NCBI GenBank assembly: GCA_964440735.1 | Contig: CAYTTK010000097.1 | Location: forward strand, 1-10,005 | DNA from: CAZBWE01 sp964440735 | GTDB lineage: Bacteria; Planctomycetota; Phycisphaerae; Sedimentisphaerales; Anaerobacaceae | DNA length: 10,005 nucleotides | Direction of reading: 5' to 3' | Part shown: positions 1 to 6,005 of the stretch, in pieces | Numbering within the stretch: the stretch's first letter is position 1 | Layout of the letters: the number at the start of each line of letters is the position of its first letter | Program-made: the position numbers and the translations under genes | The notes under the pieces: model-generated | The model's database searches: none | Seen by the model: the letters and a program-made list of their open reading frames with translations, nothing else | What the model was told of the DNA's origin: nothing

Positions 1-104
1 ATCCATACGGCAGCTATTCTGGAAAACTTCTGACCGCCAGTATAGCGGCTAAATACATTTAAATTACAATAAAAACTTCTAACAAAAAGATATATTCTAC
101 CTTT

Positions 105-167
105 GTCATTCCGCGCTTGACACGGAAACCATATCTTTTACTGGATTCCTGCTTTCGCAGGAATGAC
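105..167. repeat. REP-like composite palindrome (GTCATTCC ... GGAATGAC)
   Basis: Outer arms GTCATTCC (105-112) and GGAATGAC (160-167) are perfect inverted copies. An inner hairpin ATTCCTGC / GCAGGAAT (145-152 / 157-164) has a TTTC loop. The 141-167 half is a very widespread bacterial intergenic palindrome; read through in one frame it gives the familiar peptide HSCESRNP, as it does here at the end of the overlapping minus-strand frame. It lies at the 3' end of the minus-strand operon and supplies that gene's last residues and stop codon. It could also serve as a transcript-end hairpin. Confidence 0.8.
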
Positions 168-639
168 AATGGGCCATCTTGTTAGATGCTCTTATTTTCT
201 CATTGTCCTTCGGCCGGTCGGGCCCGATAGCGAATAAGGCCTTGATTTGAGCTGCCCGCCGCTGCTCAAATTCACCCGGCGACAATGGCTTTCTCTTTTT
301 CTTTTCTCTGCCGAAGTTCTGAATGAAATGCTTAATCGCAGCATCGGCCTGTTTATCGCGCTCAACCAGCAACGCCGGAGCCCCTTTACAGGGCGGAGGC
401 GAAGGCGTTGCTGTAGTTTTAATATTATTCTCTTTTATAGTATTGTTATTAATAGTTAGAGAATTTATACCAAGTCGATGACGGTCTTTTGCGCACTGAT
501 TTTGTAGATTTTTGCCTTGTGGGTTGGCAGAATTTTCTATCTTTTTGCCCCTATAATAAAGTTGCGCCGCCGTTTTGACTAAAGGGTGTGATTTTGCATA
601 GATTGTTCGATAGTATCCTTTTGGACATTTTATCTGCAC
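106..639 (-). CDS. C-terminal part of frameshifted winged-helix (replication-initiator-like) protein
   Basis: This frame has no credible start of its own: its first possible codon is GTG at 637-639, with no Shine-Dalgarno site. Its first residues (VQIKCPKGYYRTIYAK) are the expected wing strand following the helix-turn-helix in the overlapping frame at 630-854, so the two are one gene in different frames. After the wing come a basic linker, an Asn/Thr-rich low-complexity stretch (about residues 60-80), a Pro-rich segment, and a charged C-terminal helix with a Lys/Arg cluster, KPLSPGEFEQRRAAQIKAL. This layout is common in phage and plasmid replication proteins with variable tails. The last ~20 residues come from the REP-like palindrome at 105-167, so the ancestral C-terminus was probably shorter. 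The joined protein would be about 250 residues. Function beyond DNA binding is inferred. Confidence 0.6.
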   Translation of the reverse strand: MQIKCPKGYYRTIYAKSHPLVKTAAQLYYRGKKIENSANPQGKNLQNQCAKDRHRLGINSLTINNNTIKENNIKTTATPSPPPCKGAPALLVERDKQADAAIKHFIQNFGREKKKRKPLSPGEFEQRRAAQIKALFAIGPDRPKDNEKIRASNKMAHCHSCESRNPVKDMVSVSSAE

Positions 640-854
640 CAGGTTTTTTTCAGCAGTATGCTAATATAATCGGTTATCGTCCTTGCTGAAACCATAAACA
701 TATCAGCGAGTGTTTTGTTGCTCTGCCAGCAGCCCTTTTCGCCGAAGCTGTAAATGTGCGCCAGCAGCACCTTCTCAGGTACTCCCAGCTTCGTGATGTT
801 GAAGATGCGGTAAGGAATTTTTAGATAAGGTTCCTGATGCGGCTTTTTGTTCAT
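630..854 (-). CDS. N-terminal HTH_36-like winged-helix domain, frame-broken at an A7 run
   Basis: This 74-residue frame carries a helix-turn-helix of the type seen at the N-terminus of phage and plasmid replication initiators (Pfam HTH_36 style). It has a first helix (VPEKVLLAHIYSF), then GCWQSNKTLADMFMVSARTITDYISILLKK, that is 'W-x-S-x-x-x-LA-x-x-x-x-VS-x-x-T-x-x-x-x-x-x-L'. It then terminates as KKTWCR-stop. The coding strand there reads CTG followed by seven A and CCTGG (A7 is T7 on the plus strand, 644-650). One extra A, or a -1 slip, gives LLKKNLVQIK and joins the 106-639 frame. The ATG at 852-854 lies inside a period-7 repeat, 10 bp after the ParB-like stop, with only a weak AAAGAAC ahead of it. 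A sequencing or assembly indel in the homopolymer, a true pseudogene, or programmed slippage are all possible. Confidence 0.65.
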   Translation of the reverse strand: MNKKPHQEPYLKIPYRIFNITKLGVPEKVLLAHIYSFGEKGCWQSNKTLADMFMVSARTITDYISILLKKTWCR

Positions 855-883
855 AGTTCTTTATTTATTGTTCATTGTTATCA
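849..883. repeat. Period-7 array A (NNNGAAC class) spanning a gene junction
   Basis: On the minus strand five consecutive 7-mers run from 883 to 849: TGATAAC, AATGAAC, AATAAAT, AAAGAAC, TATGAAC. Four of the five end in AAC (three in GAAC). The array contains the last five codons (DNNEQ) and stop of the ParB-like gene and the start codon of the following winged-helix gene. It is closely related to the right half of array D at 9296-9323. Confidence 0.7.
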
Positions 884-1614
884 AGGTAAAACCGGCAGAT
901 GGCCGACAGCGCCGATGCCCTCTTCGCGGAACTTGTGGGCGCATCGCCAATGAAGGATTTGTCTTTTTGCAGGGCAAACGCTAGCGCATTTTCAATGACC
1001 TGCTGCTGGGCATCGCTTACGAAAAAGACAAGCGGATTTAAGAAGATTTTCGCTTTTCGATTTAGGATTTGCGATTTGAAGTTCTCAATCGACATTCGGC
1101 AATCGGAAGTCGTCAATTGAATGAGCTTTTCGAGCTGAGCTTTTGTCTGCGGAAGAAGCTTTGCAATCTCAGCCGGCTGCATCTTTTCGTTGAGCCGTTT
1201 GAGTAGTGCGATTTTTTTATCGAGGACGTCCTGTCCGCACAGCCGGTTGAGCGTGGCAAGCAGTATATTAGCCTGGCCATCGTCAACATCCCACACGATC
1301 GCATCGGCGGTTTTATGGCCAAGCTGCTTTAAGGCCAGCCAGCGGTGATGGCCGTTGATTATCTGGAAACAACAGGATTCTTTAACCGCAGAGCACGCTG
1401 TGACCGCCGAGTTTTCTAAAAATTTTTCTCTGCGAGCTTTGCGCTCTAGGCGGTTAATACTCTTTGTGATTGGACGGACAATCAGCGGTTCATATCGGCC
1501 GGTCCGCTCGATGTTGCGAACGAGCTTGGCGAAAGTCACCTTACTCATTTTGTTGGGATTGTCCGGATGAGGCATCAGCTTATCTATCGGGATTTTTCTT
1601 ATTACGTTAGACAT
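865..1614 (-). CDS. ParB/Srx N-terminal-domain protein, interrupted in frame by repeats
   Basis: The 249-residue protein opens with a ParB N-terminal fold: IPIDKLMPHPDNPNKMS (8-24), then LVRNIERTGRYEPLIVRP (31-48) and FQIINGHHRWLALKQLG (83-99). GHHRW corresponds to the conserved G-x-x-R nucleotide (CTP)-binding/ParB box. The next segment, DDGQANILLATLNRLCGQD, and a Leu/Lys-rich helical region follow. Stand-alone ParB-fold proteins of this size are common in phages next to terminase or DNA-modification genes; roles as nuclease, CTPase switch or packaging factor are not established here. Two stretches look foreign: residues about 51-80, between YEPLIVRP and FQIINGHHRW, come from an inserted palindrome (1375-1464), and residues about 166-189 come from a period-7 array (1049-1118). 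Both keep the frame. Start ATG 1612-1614 follows AAGAAG. It lies 31 bp after the acetyltransferase gene and 10 bp before the winged-helix gene, so all are probably cotranscribed. Confidence 0.8.
   Translation of the reverse strand: MSNVIRKIPIDKLMPHPDNPNKMSKVTFAKLVRNIERTGRYEPLIVRPITKSINRLERKARREKFLENSAVTACSAVKESCCFQIINGHHRWLALKQLGHKTADAIVWDVDDGQANILLATLNRLCGQDVLDKKIALLKRLNEKMQPAEIAKLLPQTKAQLEKLIQLTTSDCRMSIENFKSQILNRKAKIFLNPLVFFVSDAQQQVIENALAFALQKDKSFIGDAPTSSAKRASALSAICRFYLDNNEQ
1049..1118. repeat. Period-7 array C inside the ParB-like gene
   Basis: About ten consecutive 7-mers. On the plus strand the left ones carry GATT (TTCGATT, TAGGATT, TGCGATT) and the right ones carry AATC or similar (CTCAATC, GGCAATC), so the array is roughly palindromic. 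It is translated on the minus strand into about residues 166-189 of the ParB-like protein, an Asn/Lys/Arg-rich segment with no match to the fold. Confidence 0.6.
1375..1464. repeat. Palindromic element inserted in frame in the ParB domain
   Basis: Arms TAACCGC (1383-1389) and GCGGTTA (1450-1456) are perfect inverted copies. They continue imperfectly inward (AGAGC-type blocks on both sides) around an AT-rich centre near 1413-1428. The element adds about 30 residues (roughly 51-80) between two conserved blocks of the ParB fold without breaking the frame. The GCAGAGCACGC-type words resemble dispersed repeats common in environmental bacterial genomes (family knowledge, not checked). Confidence 0.6.
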
Positions 1615-1629
1615 AAAACTTCTTTGTGC

Positions 1630-1671
1630 TTCGAATTTCTCCGTTCTACATTCTCAATTCTAAATTCTTAT
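1630..1671. repeat. Period-7 array B (TTCTNNN class)
   Basis: Six uninterrupted 7-mers on the plus strand: TTCGAAT, TTCTCCG, TTCTACA, TTCTCAA, TTCTAAA, TTCTTAT. A related TTCTTTG lies at 1620-1626, out of phase by 3. The array fills the junction between the acetyltransferase and ParB-like genes. It also encodes the last residues (about NKNLELRM) and the stop codon (1646-1648) of the acetyltransferase. Confidence 0.75.
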
Positions 1672-2386
1672 TGAACCATATATAGTAAACGGGTCTTTCG
1701 GTCAGCCTGGTCAAAATGAACCTTGTCCTATCAGGGCCTGTGGGCATCGTTCTGCGTCTTCCGTAGCACTGCAGGAAATTTCTGATTTCAAACTCAATGA
1801 AATCGGATTGTTCGCCCGGGAGCCAGTCGAGTTTATGCTGAACGAATTCAGTATCGATGAGGCGGCTTTTTTCTATCCCGACCATACCAAGCGCCTCGAT
1901 AAGCCGGGCACATCTTTCGGGAGTTTTCGCCGTAAAGGCCTTCATATCCGCCTTTTCAAAAAAAGGATTAATAAGACCCATCACGGCCATTGCTTCTATG
2001 ATGGGGACATTCAATAGCGGCATCGTCTCGCGGACCAATCGTGTCGCCAGGCCGAGCGAGCGAAACCTCGGCTCAACAACGACCCTCCTGATGGTGCGGA
2101 TATTTTTATTTATAAGAGCGAGTCGGTCGCATCTACTCAGGCCTGCGAACAGATTGCCCGTGGCGACATTGCGAAGCTCCGATGCTATGGTCGGCATTGT
2201 ATAAACGATAACGCCCGCTGTTTTTACTGATACTCTCCAAGCCGCCGCAGAATCGGGCTTGAGCGCAAAAACAGCGGCAAACGGCCCCAGCCGACTGTCA
2301 CGGTAGTGATAATGCGCCAGTGTTTCGTAATCCTCGGCGCTACCCGGAACAATCTGCAGCTTTTTACAAATTGAGCAGATTCGCAT
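1646..2386 (-). CDS. GNAT-fold acetyltransferase, partner half of an ABC-ATPase/acetyltransferase pair
   Basis: The 246-residue protein starts at ATG 2384-2386, 3 bp after the ATPase stop. The N-terminus has a CxxC pair (C4, C7) and a YHYRDSRLGPFAAVFAL stretch (26-42) as in COG2401-type acetyltransferase domains. A strand/loop GVIVYTMPTIASELRN (58-73) follows. The GNAT motif A is RRVVVEPRFRSLGLATRLV (100-118), with the R-x-x-G-x-A acetyl-CoA loop at R109-G112-A114. MAVMGLINPFFEKADM (133-148) fits the next conserved core, with the 'NPFFEKAGM' signature typical of GNATs. The acceptor substrate is unknown. In COG2401 this domain is fused to an ABC-type ATPase; here the ATPase is the immediately upstream gene. 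The last ~8 residues are encoded by period-7 array B, so the natural C-terminus may be altered. Confidence 0.8.
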   Translation of the reverse strand: MRICSICKKLQIVPGSAEDYETLAHYHYRDSRLGPFAAVFALKPDSAAAWRVSVKTAGVIVYTMPTIASELRNVATGNLFAGLSRCDRLALINKNIRTIRRVVVEPRFRSLGLATRLVRETMPLLNVPIIEAMAVMGLINPFFEKADMKAFTAKTPERCARLIEALGMVGIEKSRLIDTEFVQHKLDWLPGEQSDFIEFEIRNFLQCYGRRRTMPTGPDRTRFILTRLTERPVYYIWFNKNLELRM

Positions 2387-2389
2387 GTT

Positions 2390-3192
2390 TTAGTTTTTCC
2401 TGTGTTTATAAATAACCTGCGTTTCGCCGACCAGCTCCTTTACGACCAGGATATCGGGCGCCANNNNNNNNNNNNNNNNNNNNNNNNNNNNNNNNNNNNN
2501 NNNNNNNNNNNNNNNNNNNNNNNNNNNNNNNNNNNNNNNNNNNNNNNNNNNNNNNNNNNNNNNTAAATAACCTGCGTTTCGCCGACCAGCTCCTTTACGA
2601 CCAGGATATCGGGCGCCAAATCGAGCAGTATGTCTTCGTGACTCGAAGCCAAGATAAATGTCACGCCGTGCCGCCCGGCAAACTTGTGTATATTGAATGA
2701 AATCACGGCGGCGGTGATTCTGTCGAGGTTCGAGCAGAATTCATCTGCGAAAACAAACTTTTTCCCCGCAGCCAGGGCCATTGCCAGACGGAACCGGTAT
2801 TTCTGGCCTTCGCTGAGATTGCAGGGCTGATTGAGAATACAAAAGACATCGTTGAGCCCTGCTGTGCTGAGCGTTCTCAGGCAGGAGAAAAAATCATCGT
2901 CGATACAATCGATGAGGGTTTTGTCTTTCGGCAGTTTTATTTGTGCAAGGTTGATTCTGTCGGTAGGGGGGACAGATTCTTCCAGCGCATTAAGAAGGAC
3001 GCTTTTCCCCGCTCCCGACGGACCGGTGATATATACGATGTCACCATCATTGATTTCCAATCGGCAGTTAATGTTGGTATTATTTCCCCTTAGCCGGTCC
3101 ACCGTCAGGCCGAACATCCTGCACACCTGCGATACCTTGTCAGTAATCTTTCCCTGCCACTGAAAACTTTTTAATACGCTGTATGTAGGCAT
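2390..3192 (-). CDS. Soluble ABC-type ATPase (COG2401-like), interrupted by an artificial N gap
   Basis: The product has a full nucleotide-binding domain: Walker A GPSGAGKS (57-64), signature LSEGQKYR (126-133), Walker B KFVFADEF (145-152) with a D-loop SNLDR (154-158), and an H-loop histidine in ASSHED (182-187). There are no membrane segments, so it is not a transporter on its own. Together with the adjacent GNAT gene it resembles the ABC-ATPase/acetyltransferase fusion family COG2401, found in archaea, bacteria and prophages; its biochemical job is not established. Start ATG 3190-3192 follows CGGAG. As given, the frame runs into 100 N (2464-2563). Bases 2409-2463 and 2564-2618 are identical, and merging them gives 648 bp exactly in frame, 215 residues ending ...GETQVIYKHRKN with stop TAA at 2390-2392. 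Any apparent extension through the Ns in the raw frame is false. Confidence 0.85.
2409..2618. other. Scaffold gap of 100 N flanked by a perfect 55-bp duplication
   Basis: 2409-2463 and 2564-2618 are identical over 55 bp, immediately either side of exactly 100 N (2464-2563). A fixed 100-N run is the usual placeholder for a gap of unknown size. The duplication means that two contigs really overlap here and were joined without merging. Collapsing 155 bp restores the ATPase reading frame and its 3-bp spacing to the acetyltransferase gene. Confidence 0.93.
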
Positions 3193-3228
3193 AGCTCCGC
3201 TCCGGTGAGTTAACAGATAAATTCAATC

Positions 3229-3648
3229 CTATTTTGCAATATCTAATATTTGCTTCCTGATTTTTCTTATGGCTCTGCGAGCCCGGTAGTAGGTCCAGGA
3301 TCGCTTCTCGGCTATCTTTCTCATCGAAAAGCCCTGCAGAAAATACTCCTTTGCGAGACTCATTTCTGCCGTTGTGAATTTGTCGCAATTTCTCAGGCAG
3401 ATTATATATTTCCCATCCACCAGACGTTTGATAATACTGTTTATCCTTCGAGCGATATTCGCATCGTTGACACCAGCCAGCCGGGCCAATTGACTAACAC
3501 TATTTCCTTTGTCCAGATACATTGTCATCAGCAGTTTTTCTTCGCCCTTGAGCAGATTTATTCTGCTGCGCATCAACTCTATCCTGTCGCGATATTTATC
3601 TCTTGTTTGCTTAATCCTTTGCGGAATATTTTCCCGGATTTTCCCCAT
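3229..3648 (-). CDS. Small DNA-binding protein with two helix-turn-helix segments
   Basis: This 139-residue, strongly basic protein is the first gene of the minus-strand operon. Residues about 20-45 form an amphipathic helix (RDRIELMRSRINLLKGEEKLLMTMYL). A helix-turn-helix follows (NSVSQLARLAGVNDANIARRINSIIKRL, 49-76), then a second HTH-like segment (EYFLQGFSMRKIAEKRSWTYYRARRAIRKIRKQI, 101-134). The arrangement recalls sigma-70 region 3/4-like regulators or small phage terminase/regulatory proteins, but no specific family can be named. Start ATG 3646-3648 is preceded by a G-rich GGGGGAG Shine-Dalgarno. The 36 bp to the ATPase start support cotranscription. Position first after a 246-bp AT-rich control region suggests the operon's regulator, possibly acting on its own promoter (inference). 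Confidence 0.75.
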   Translation of the reverse strand: MGKIRENIPQRIKQTRDKYRDRIELMRSRINLLKGEEKLLMTMYLDKGNSVSQLARLAGVNDANIARRINSIIKRLVDGKYIICLRNCDKFTTAEMSLAKEYFLQGFSMRKIAEKRSWTYYRARRAIRKIRKQILDIAK

Positions 3649-3755
3649 CTACTCCCCCCTCTACCATTAATCCCATCCCGCTGACCGCTGGACAACTGCC
3701 GGTTCAAGCTGCTTTTCAGAAAATCCGCATTTTTCAATATCTATGGCCAATTTTG

Positions 3756-3809
3756 TTATGTATCTACTTAACATAATCACAAAATTAACATATCACCAAA
3801 CTTTGTCAA
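3756..3809 (-). promoter_or_regulatory. Candidate promoter and operator of the minus-strand operon
   Basis: On the minus strand a perfect TTGACA lies at 3809-3804 in a very AT-rich stretch. The -10 is weak (TAATTT near 3787-3782, 16-bp spacer). Overlapping and downstream are repeated sites. TTAACATA occurs at 3768-3775 and 3785-3792 (17 bp apart), and TTATGT (3756-3761) with ACATAA (3771-3776) makes a dyad. Such clustered half-sites suit a repressor, but this is inference. Confidence 0.4.
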
Positions 3810-3894
3810 GTGTTTTGTGTAATTTTTTACAAAATTTTTTAAAAGTTAGCAAAATAGTGAACTTTTCGATGATTTTAGCGCTTTTTTAGGGGGT
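3810..3894. other. AT-rich spacer with a possible weak terminator of the kinase gene
   Basis: This is the rest of the 246-bp region between the HTH gene and the kinase stop codon. It contains AAAAGTT (3841-3847) and AACTTTT (3860-3866), a perfect 7-bp stem with a 12-nt loop followed on the minus strand by an A/T-rich run. It lies where a terminator for the minus-strand kinase would be, but has almost no GC pairs, so the call is weak. No gene is seen in 3649-3894. Confidence 0.3.
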
Positions 3895-4854
3895 CTAATC
3901 GCTGGTATGTTTTTGTAAAAGTTCGATGATTTCTGTTTTTGTGGGCAGCGCCTCGATTGAGCCGAACTTTGTGCAGGCAAGCGCCCCTGCCGCTGATGCG
4001 AATTTTGCCGCCTCTCTTACATCATCCTTGACGGCACAATAAGCAGCCAGTGCCCCTGCAAACGCATCGCCTCTTCCGGTCTGGTCAACGAGTTCAACCT
4101 CAAAGGCAGGTATATGGTCGGCACCGGTCCTGTCAACGACCATACAGCCGCGCTTTCCCATCGTTATAACGGCACAGCCGGCACCGCGGGCTACCAGGTC
4201 GGAGCCAATCATCTTCGCCGTCCGCATACTGGCATCGGACTGGTCGGTAATGTCAGCGGCTTCGTAAAGATTCGGGATGAGTATATCAGCGGTGAAATAC
4301 TCGATGGGTAAATCATGAGTTTTTTTGCTTGGTTTTTCTATCGGCCTGACGGGGTCGAGGATGACCTTTTTGCCGTGTATTTTTGCGCAGCGTATGGCGC
4401 TAACAATCGCATCCTGCGGCAGTCGGCCGTGTATCAGGCAGACATCACAGCCGAAGATAAGCTCCTCAGCGGCCTCGATATCCCGCGAACTTAAAGCGCT
4501 ATTGGCGCCCGGATAATAACAAACAGCGTTTTCACCGTCAGCGTTGACAAGCGTTACGACAACGCCGGTGTTCTTGGCCTTGGCGGTATAGACGAAGTCG
4601 ATGTTAACATTTAAATCAGTCAGACCCTTTTTGGCCATCTCAGCGAACGGGTCGCTTCCGACTTTGCTGATGAGATACACCTCGCAGCCGCACAGGGCGG
4701 CTTCGGCCGCCTGATTCGGGCCGGGGCCTGTGGCTGTGTACGAAAGTGATGAGCCGACAACGCCTTGACCCGGCGATGGGATTTGTTCGCACCTTACCGC
4801 CATATCAACGTAGGTGCCGCCAACCACAACGACCTTAGGACTCCTTCCCGTCAT
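3895..4854 (-). CDS. Ribokinase-like PfkB-family carbohydrate kinase
   Basis: The 319-residue length is usual for ribokinase-type PfkB kinases, which phosphorylate a sugar hydroxyl with ATP in the cytoplasm. Start VVVVGGTYVDM (8-18) is the first strand. TGPGPNQAAEAALCG (42-56) matches the substrate/anion glycine loop (GGKGANQA in ribokinase). SKVGSDPF (63-70), TGVVVTLVNADGENAVCYYPGAN (96-118) and LIPNLYEA (192-199) are family landmarks. The C-terminal signature is DQTGRGDAFAGAL (257-269), with catalytic base D263 in the GxGD anion hole (usually DTTGAGDxF). The substitutions T42 and P44/P46 in the glycine loop and Q258/R261 in the signature are slightly atypical, so the sugar cannot be named; ribose or another pentose/nucleoside is plausible. 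AAGGA lies 7 bp ahead of the ATG. It looks like an ordinary host metabolic gene transcribed alone. Confidence 0.85.
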   Translation of the reverse strand: MTGRSPKVVVVGGTYVDMAVRCEQIPSPGQGVVGSSLSYTATGPGPNQAAEAALCGCEVYLISKVGSDPFAEMAKKGLTDLNVNIDFVYTAKAKNTGVVVTLVNADGENAVCYYPGANSALSSRDIEAAEELIFGCDVCLIHGRLPQDAIVSAIRCAKIHGKKVILDPVRPIEKPSKKTHDLPIEYFTADILIPNLYEAADITDQSDASMRTAKMIGSDLVARGAGCAVITMGKRGCMVVDRTGADHIPAFEVELVDQTGRGDAFAGALAAYCAVKDDVREAAKFASAAGALACTKFGSIEALPTKTEIIELLQKHTSD

Positions 4855-4927
4855 TTCTGTCCTTACTTCTGTGATTACTTAAATGTTTCTTTGTTGCTGA
4901 TTTTCGTGATGTTCTTTTCGTAAATTC

Positions 4928-4955
4928 AGTATAACTTCTCAAGCTGCAGGAGCAA
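4928..4955 (-). promoter_or_regulatory. Possible sigma-70-like promoter of the kinase gene
   Basis: On the minus strand a TATACT (-10, 4933-4928) is preceded by 16 bp and a poor -35 TTGCTC (4955-4950). It sits about 75 bp before the kinase start. The weak -35 makes this tentative. Confidence 0.33.
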
Positions 4956-5085
4956 AGAAGAATTTTTCAAAGCTGCAAATCAATTTTCCATTGTAAAAAT
5001 GATAGATGAATATCCAGAGCAGGCGCAATTAGTTGTTCTGGTAAATGTCAGTGGAAGAACAGGTGAGGTCAAATAAACGGGGGGC

Positions 5086-5112
5086 GGGGGTGTCTGGGTG
5101 GCCGGCACCCCC
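5086..5112 (-). terminator. GC-rich hairpin downstream of the PEP-CTERM gene
   Basis: GGGGGTG (5086-5092) pairs perfectly with CACCCCC (5106-5112). An alternative inner stem GGGTG/CACCC (5096-5100 / 5106-5110) uses the same right arm. It starts 22 bp after the minus-strand gene's stop, so it is well placed to end that transcript. The following minus-strand sequence has only a broken T tract (CGTTTATTTG), so termination may be partial. The rest of 4979-5134 holds nothing else recognisable. Confidence 0.5.
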
Positions 5113-5134
5113 TTAGATGTCTTTTGAATTTTCT

Positions 5135-5899
5135 TTATCTCTTGCTGCTCTTGGCAGCACGAGTTCTTTTGCGAAGAAGAGTCACAGAGCCGACTACCAG
5201 CAGCCAGACCGTAGCCGGTTCCGGAACCAAGGTTATGTAATCCTGATCTCCATTGACAACAAACGCACGCAAATCTGCCTTCGGGCCTGTCCCATCGAGC
5301 ATATGCAGCATATTGTTTGCGGTACAAACATCCAAGTCCGTAGCATAAAAACCGAGCGGCCCGATTTTTCCGTCAACGGAAATATCCCACATCGCAGGTG
5401 TCGTCGGCAGGTCCTCGTAGATAATCTCCCACAGGACAGCGGCGAAGGCCTCGGCTTTTCTGTTCTGTGTTTCAGTAAAAGGTCCGCTGCCTGCCCAGGC
5501 AGGGTCGTAGAATCTACCCCAAGCCTCGCGAATATATTCGGCCTTTTCAAAACCAATATTCGTACCCAGAAAAGTGGTCGGCTTATGTGCATCTTCCGGA
5601 AGAACCACATCGTATGTTTTCGTGCCTACCGGAGCAAATTCGGATAATTCCAGACAGAAGGTTCCTATCAAGCCATTCTCCCAAAGTTCTCCTTCTCCGG
5701 TCCCGCTGGTTTTATTGAGAATATATACACCAACTTTTGCGCTGGTGCCGTTCAGTCCGCCGCCCCAGAGTTTCGCTATACCGCCTGCTCCATGTCCTAC
5801 GTGGCAGACATCTATTGTTCCTGTCAGGCCGGCCCAGGTTAGAGATGGTAGAGTAAGAATGATAACCGCCAACATTACTGCGAGTGTTTTGCTTTTCAT
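5135..5899 (-). CDS. PEP-CTERM sorting-domain secreted protein
   Basis: The protein is 254 residues from the chosen ATG at 5897-5899, which has GGGGG 7 bp upstream. An in-frame ATG six codons earlier has no such site. A classic signal peptide, MKSKTLAVMLAVIILTLPSLTWAG, should be cleaved after the Ala near residue 23. The mature part (DVCHVGHGAGGIAKLWGGGLNGTSAKVGVYILNKTSG...) has scattered Cys and no recognised catalytic motif. The C-terminus is a textbook PEP-CTERM tripartite signal: LVPEPATVW, hydrophobic LLVVGSVTLL, then basic RKRTRAAKSSKR. In known systems an exosortase cleaves at the PEP motif and the protein is moved to the surface or exopolysaccharide matrix. No exosortase is in this window. 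Function is unknown. It is divergently arranged with a second PEP-CTERM gene (6447-7358). Confidence 0.85.
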   Translation of the reverse strand: MKSKTLAVMLAVIILTLPSLTWAGLTGTIDVCHVGHGAGGIAKLWGGGLNGTSAKVGVYILNKTSGTGEGELWENGLIGTFCLELSEFAPVGTKTYDVVLPEDAHKPTTFLGTNIGFEKAEYIREAWGRFYDPAWAGSGPFTETQNRKAEAFAAVLWEIIYEDLPTTPAMWDISVDGKIGPLGFYATDLDVCTANNMLHMLDGTGPKADLRAFVVNGDQDYITLVPEPATVWLLVVGSVTLLRKRTRAAKSSKR

Positions 5900-6005
5900 C
5901 TTTCTGCCCCCATTCAATTTGTTAGTAATTACTTGTTAAGATTTTTTTCAAGGTGCCGGATTACTTAAATCAAGTGTCTTATCTTTACCCCCATTCGTTG
6001 ATTGT

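Noticed and set aside
849..1671. CRISPR array (regular short repeats)
   Set aside because: The period is 7 bp with no 20-40 bp repeats, no unique spacers and no cas genes.
2440..2563. C-terminal extension of the ATPase through the N run, ending WRPISWS
   Set aside because: It results from reading through 100 placeholder Ns and a duplicated contig end in a shifted frame. The merged sequence gives a different, clean C-terminus.
3140..3388. 82-residue minus-strand frame overlapping the two-HTH gene and the ATPase start
   Set aside because: It is read in another frame across two well-supported genes, has no ribosome binding site and no protein-like composition.
5233..5610. Overlapping open frames on both strands within the PEP-CTERM gene (also 5117-5647 plus)
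   Set aside because: These are shadows of a gene with signal peptide and sorting signal; they lack start signals and recognisable domains.
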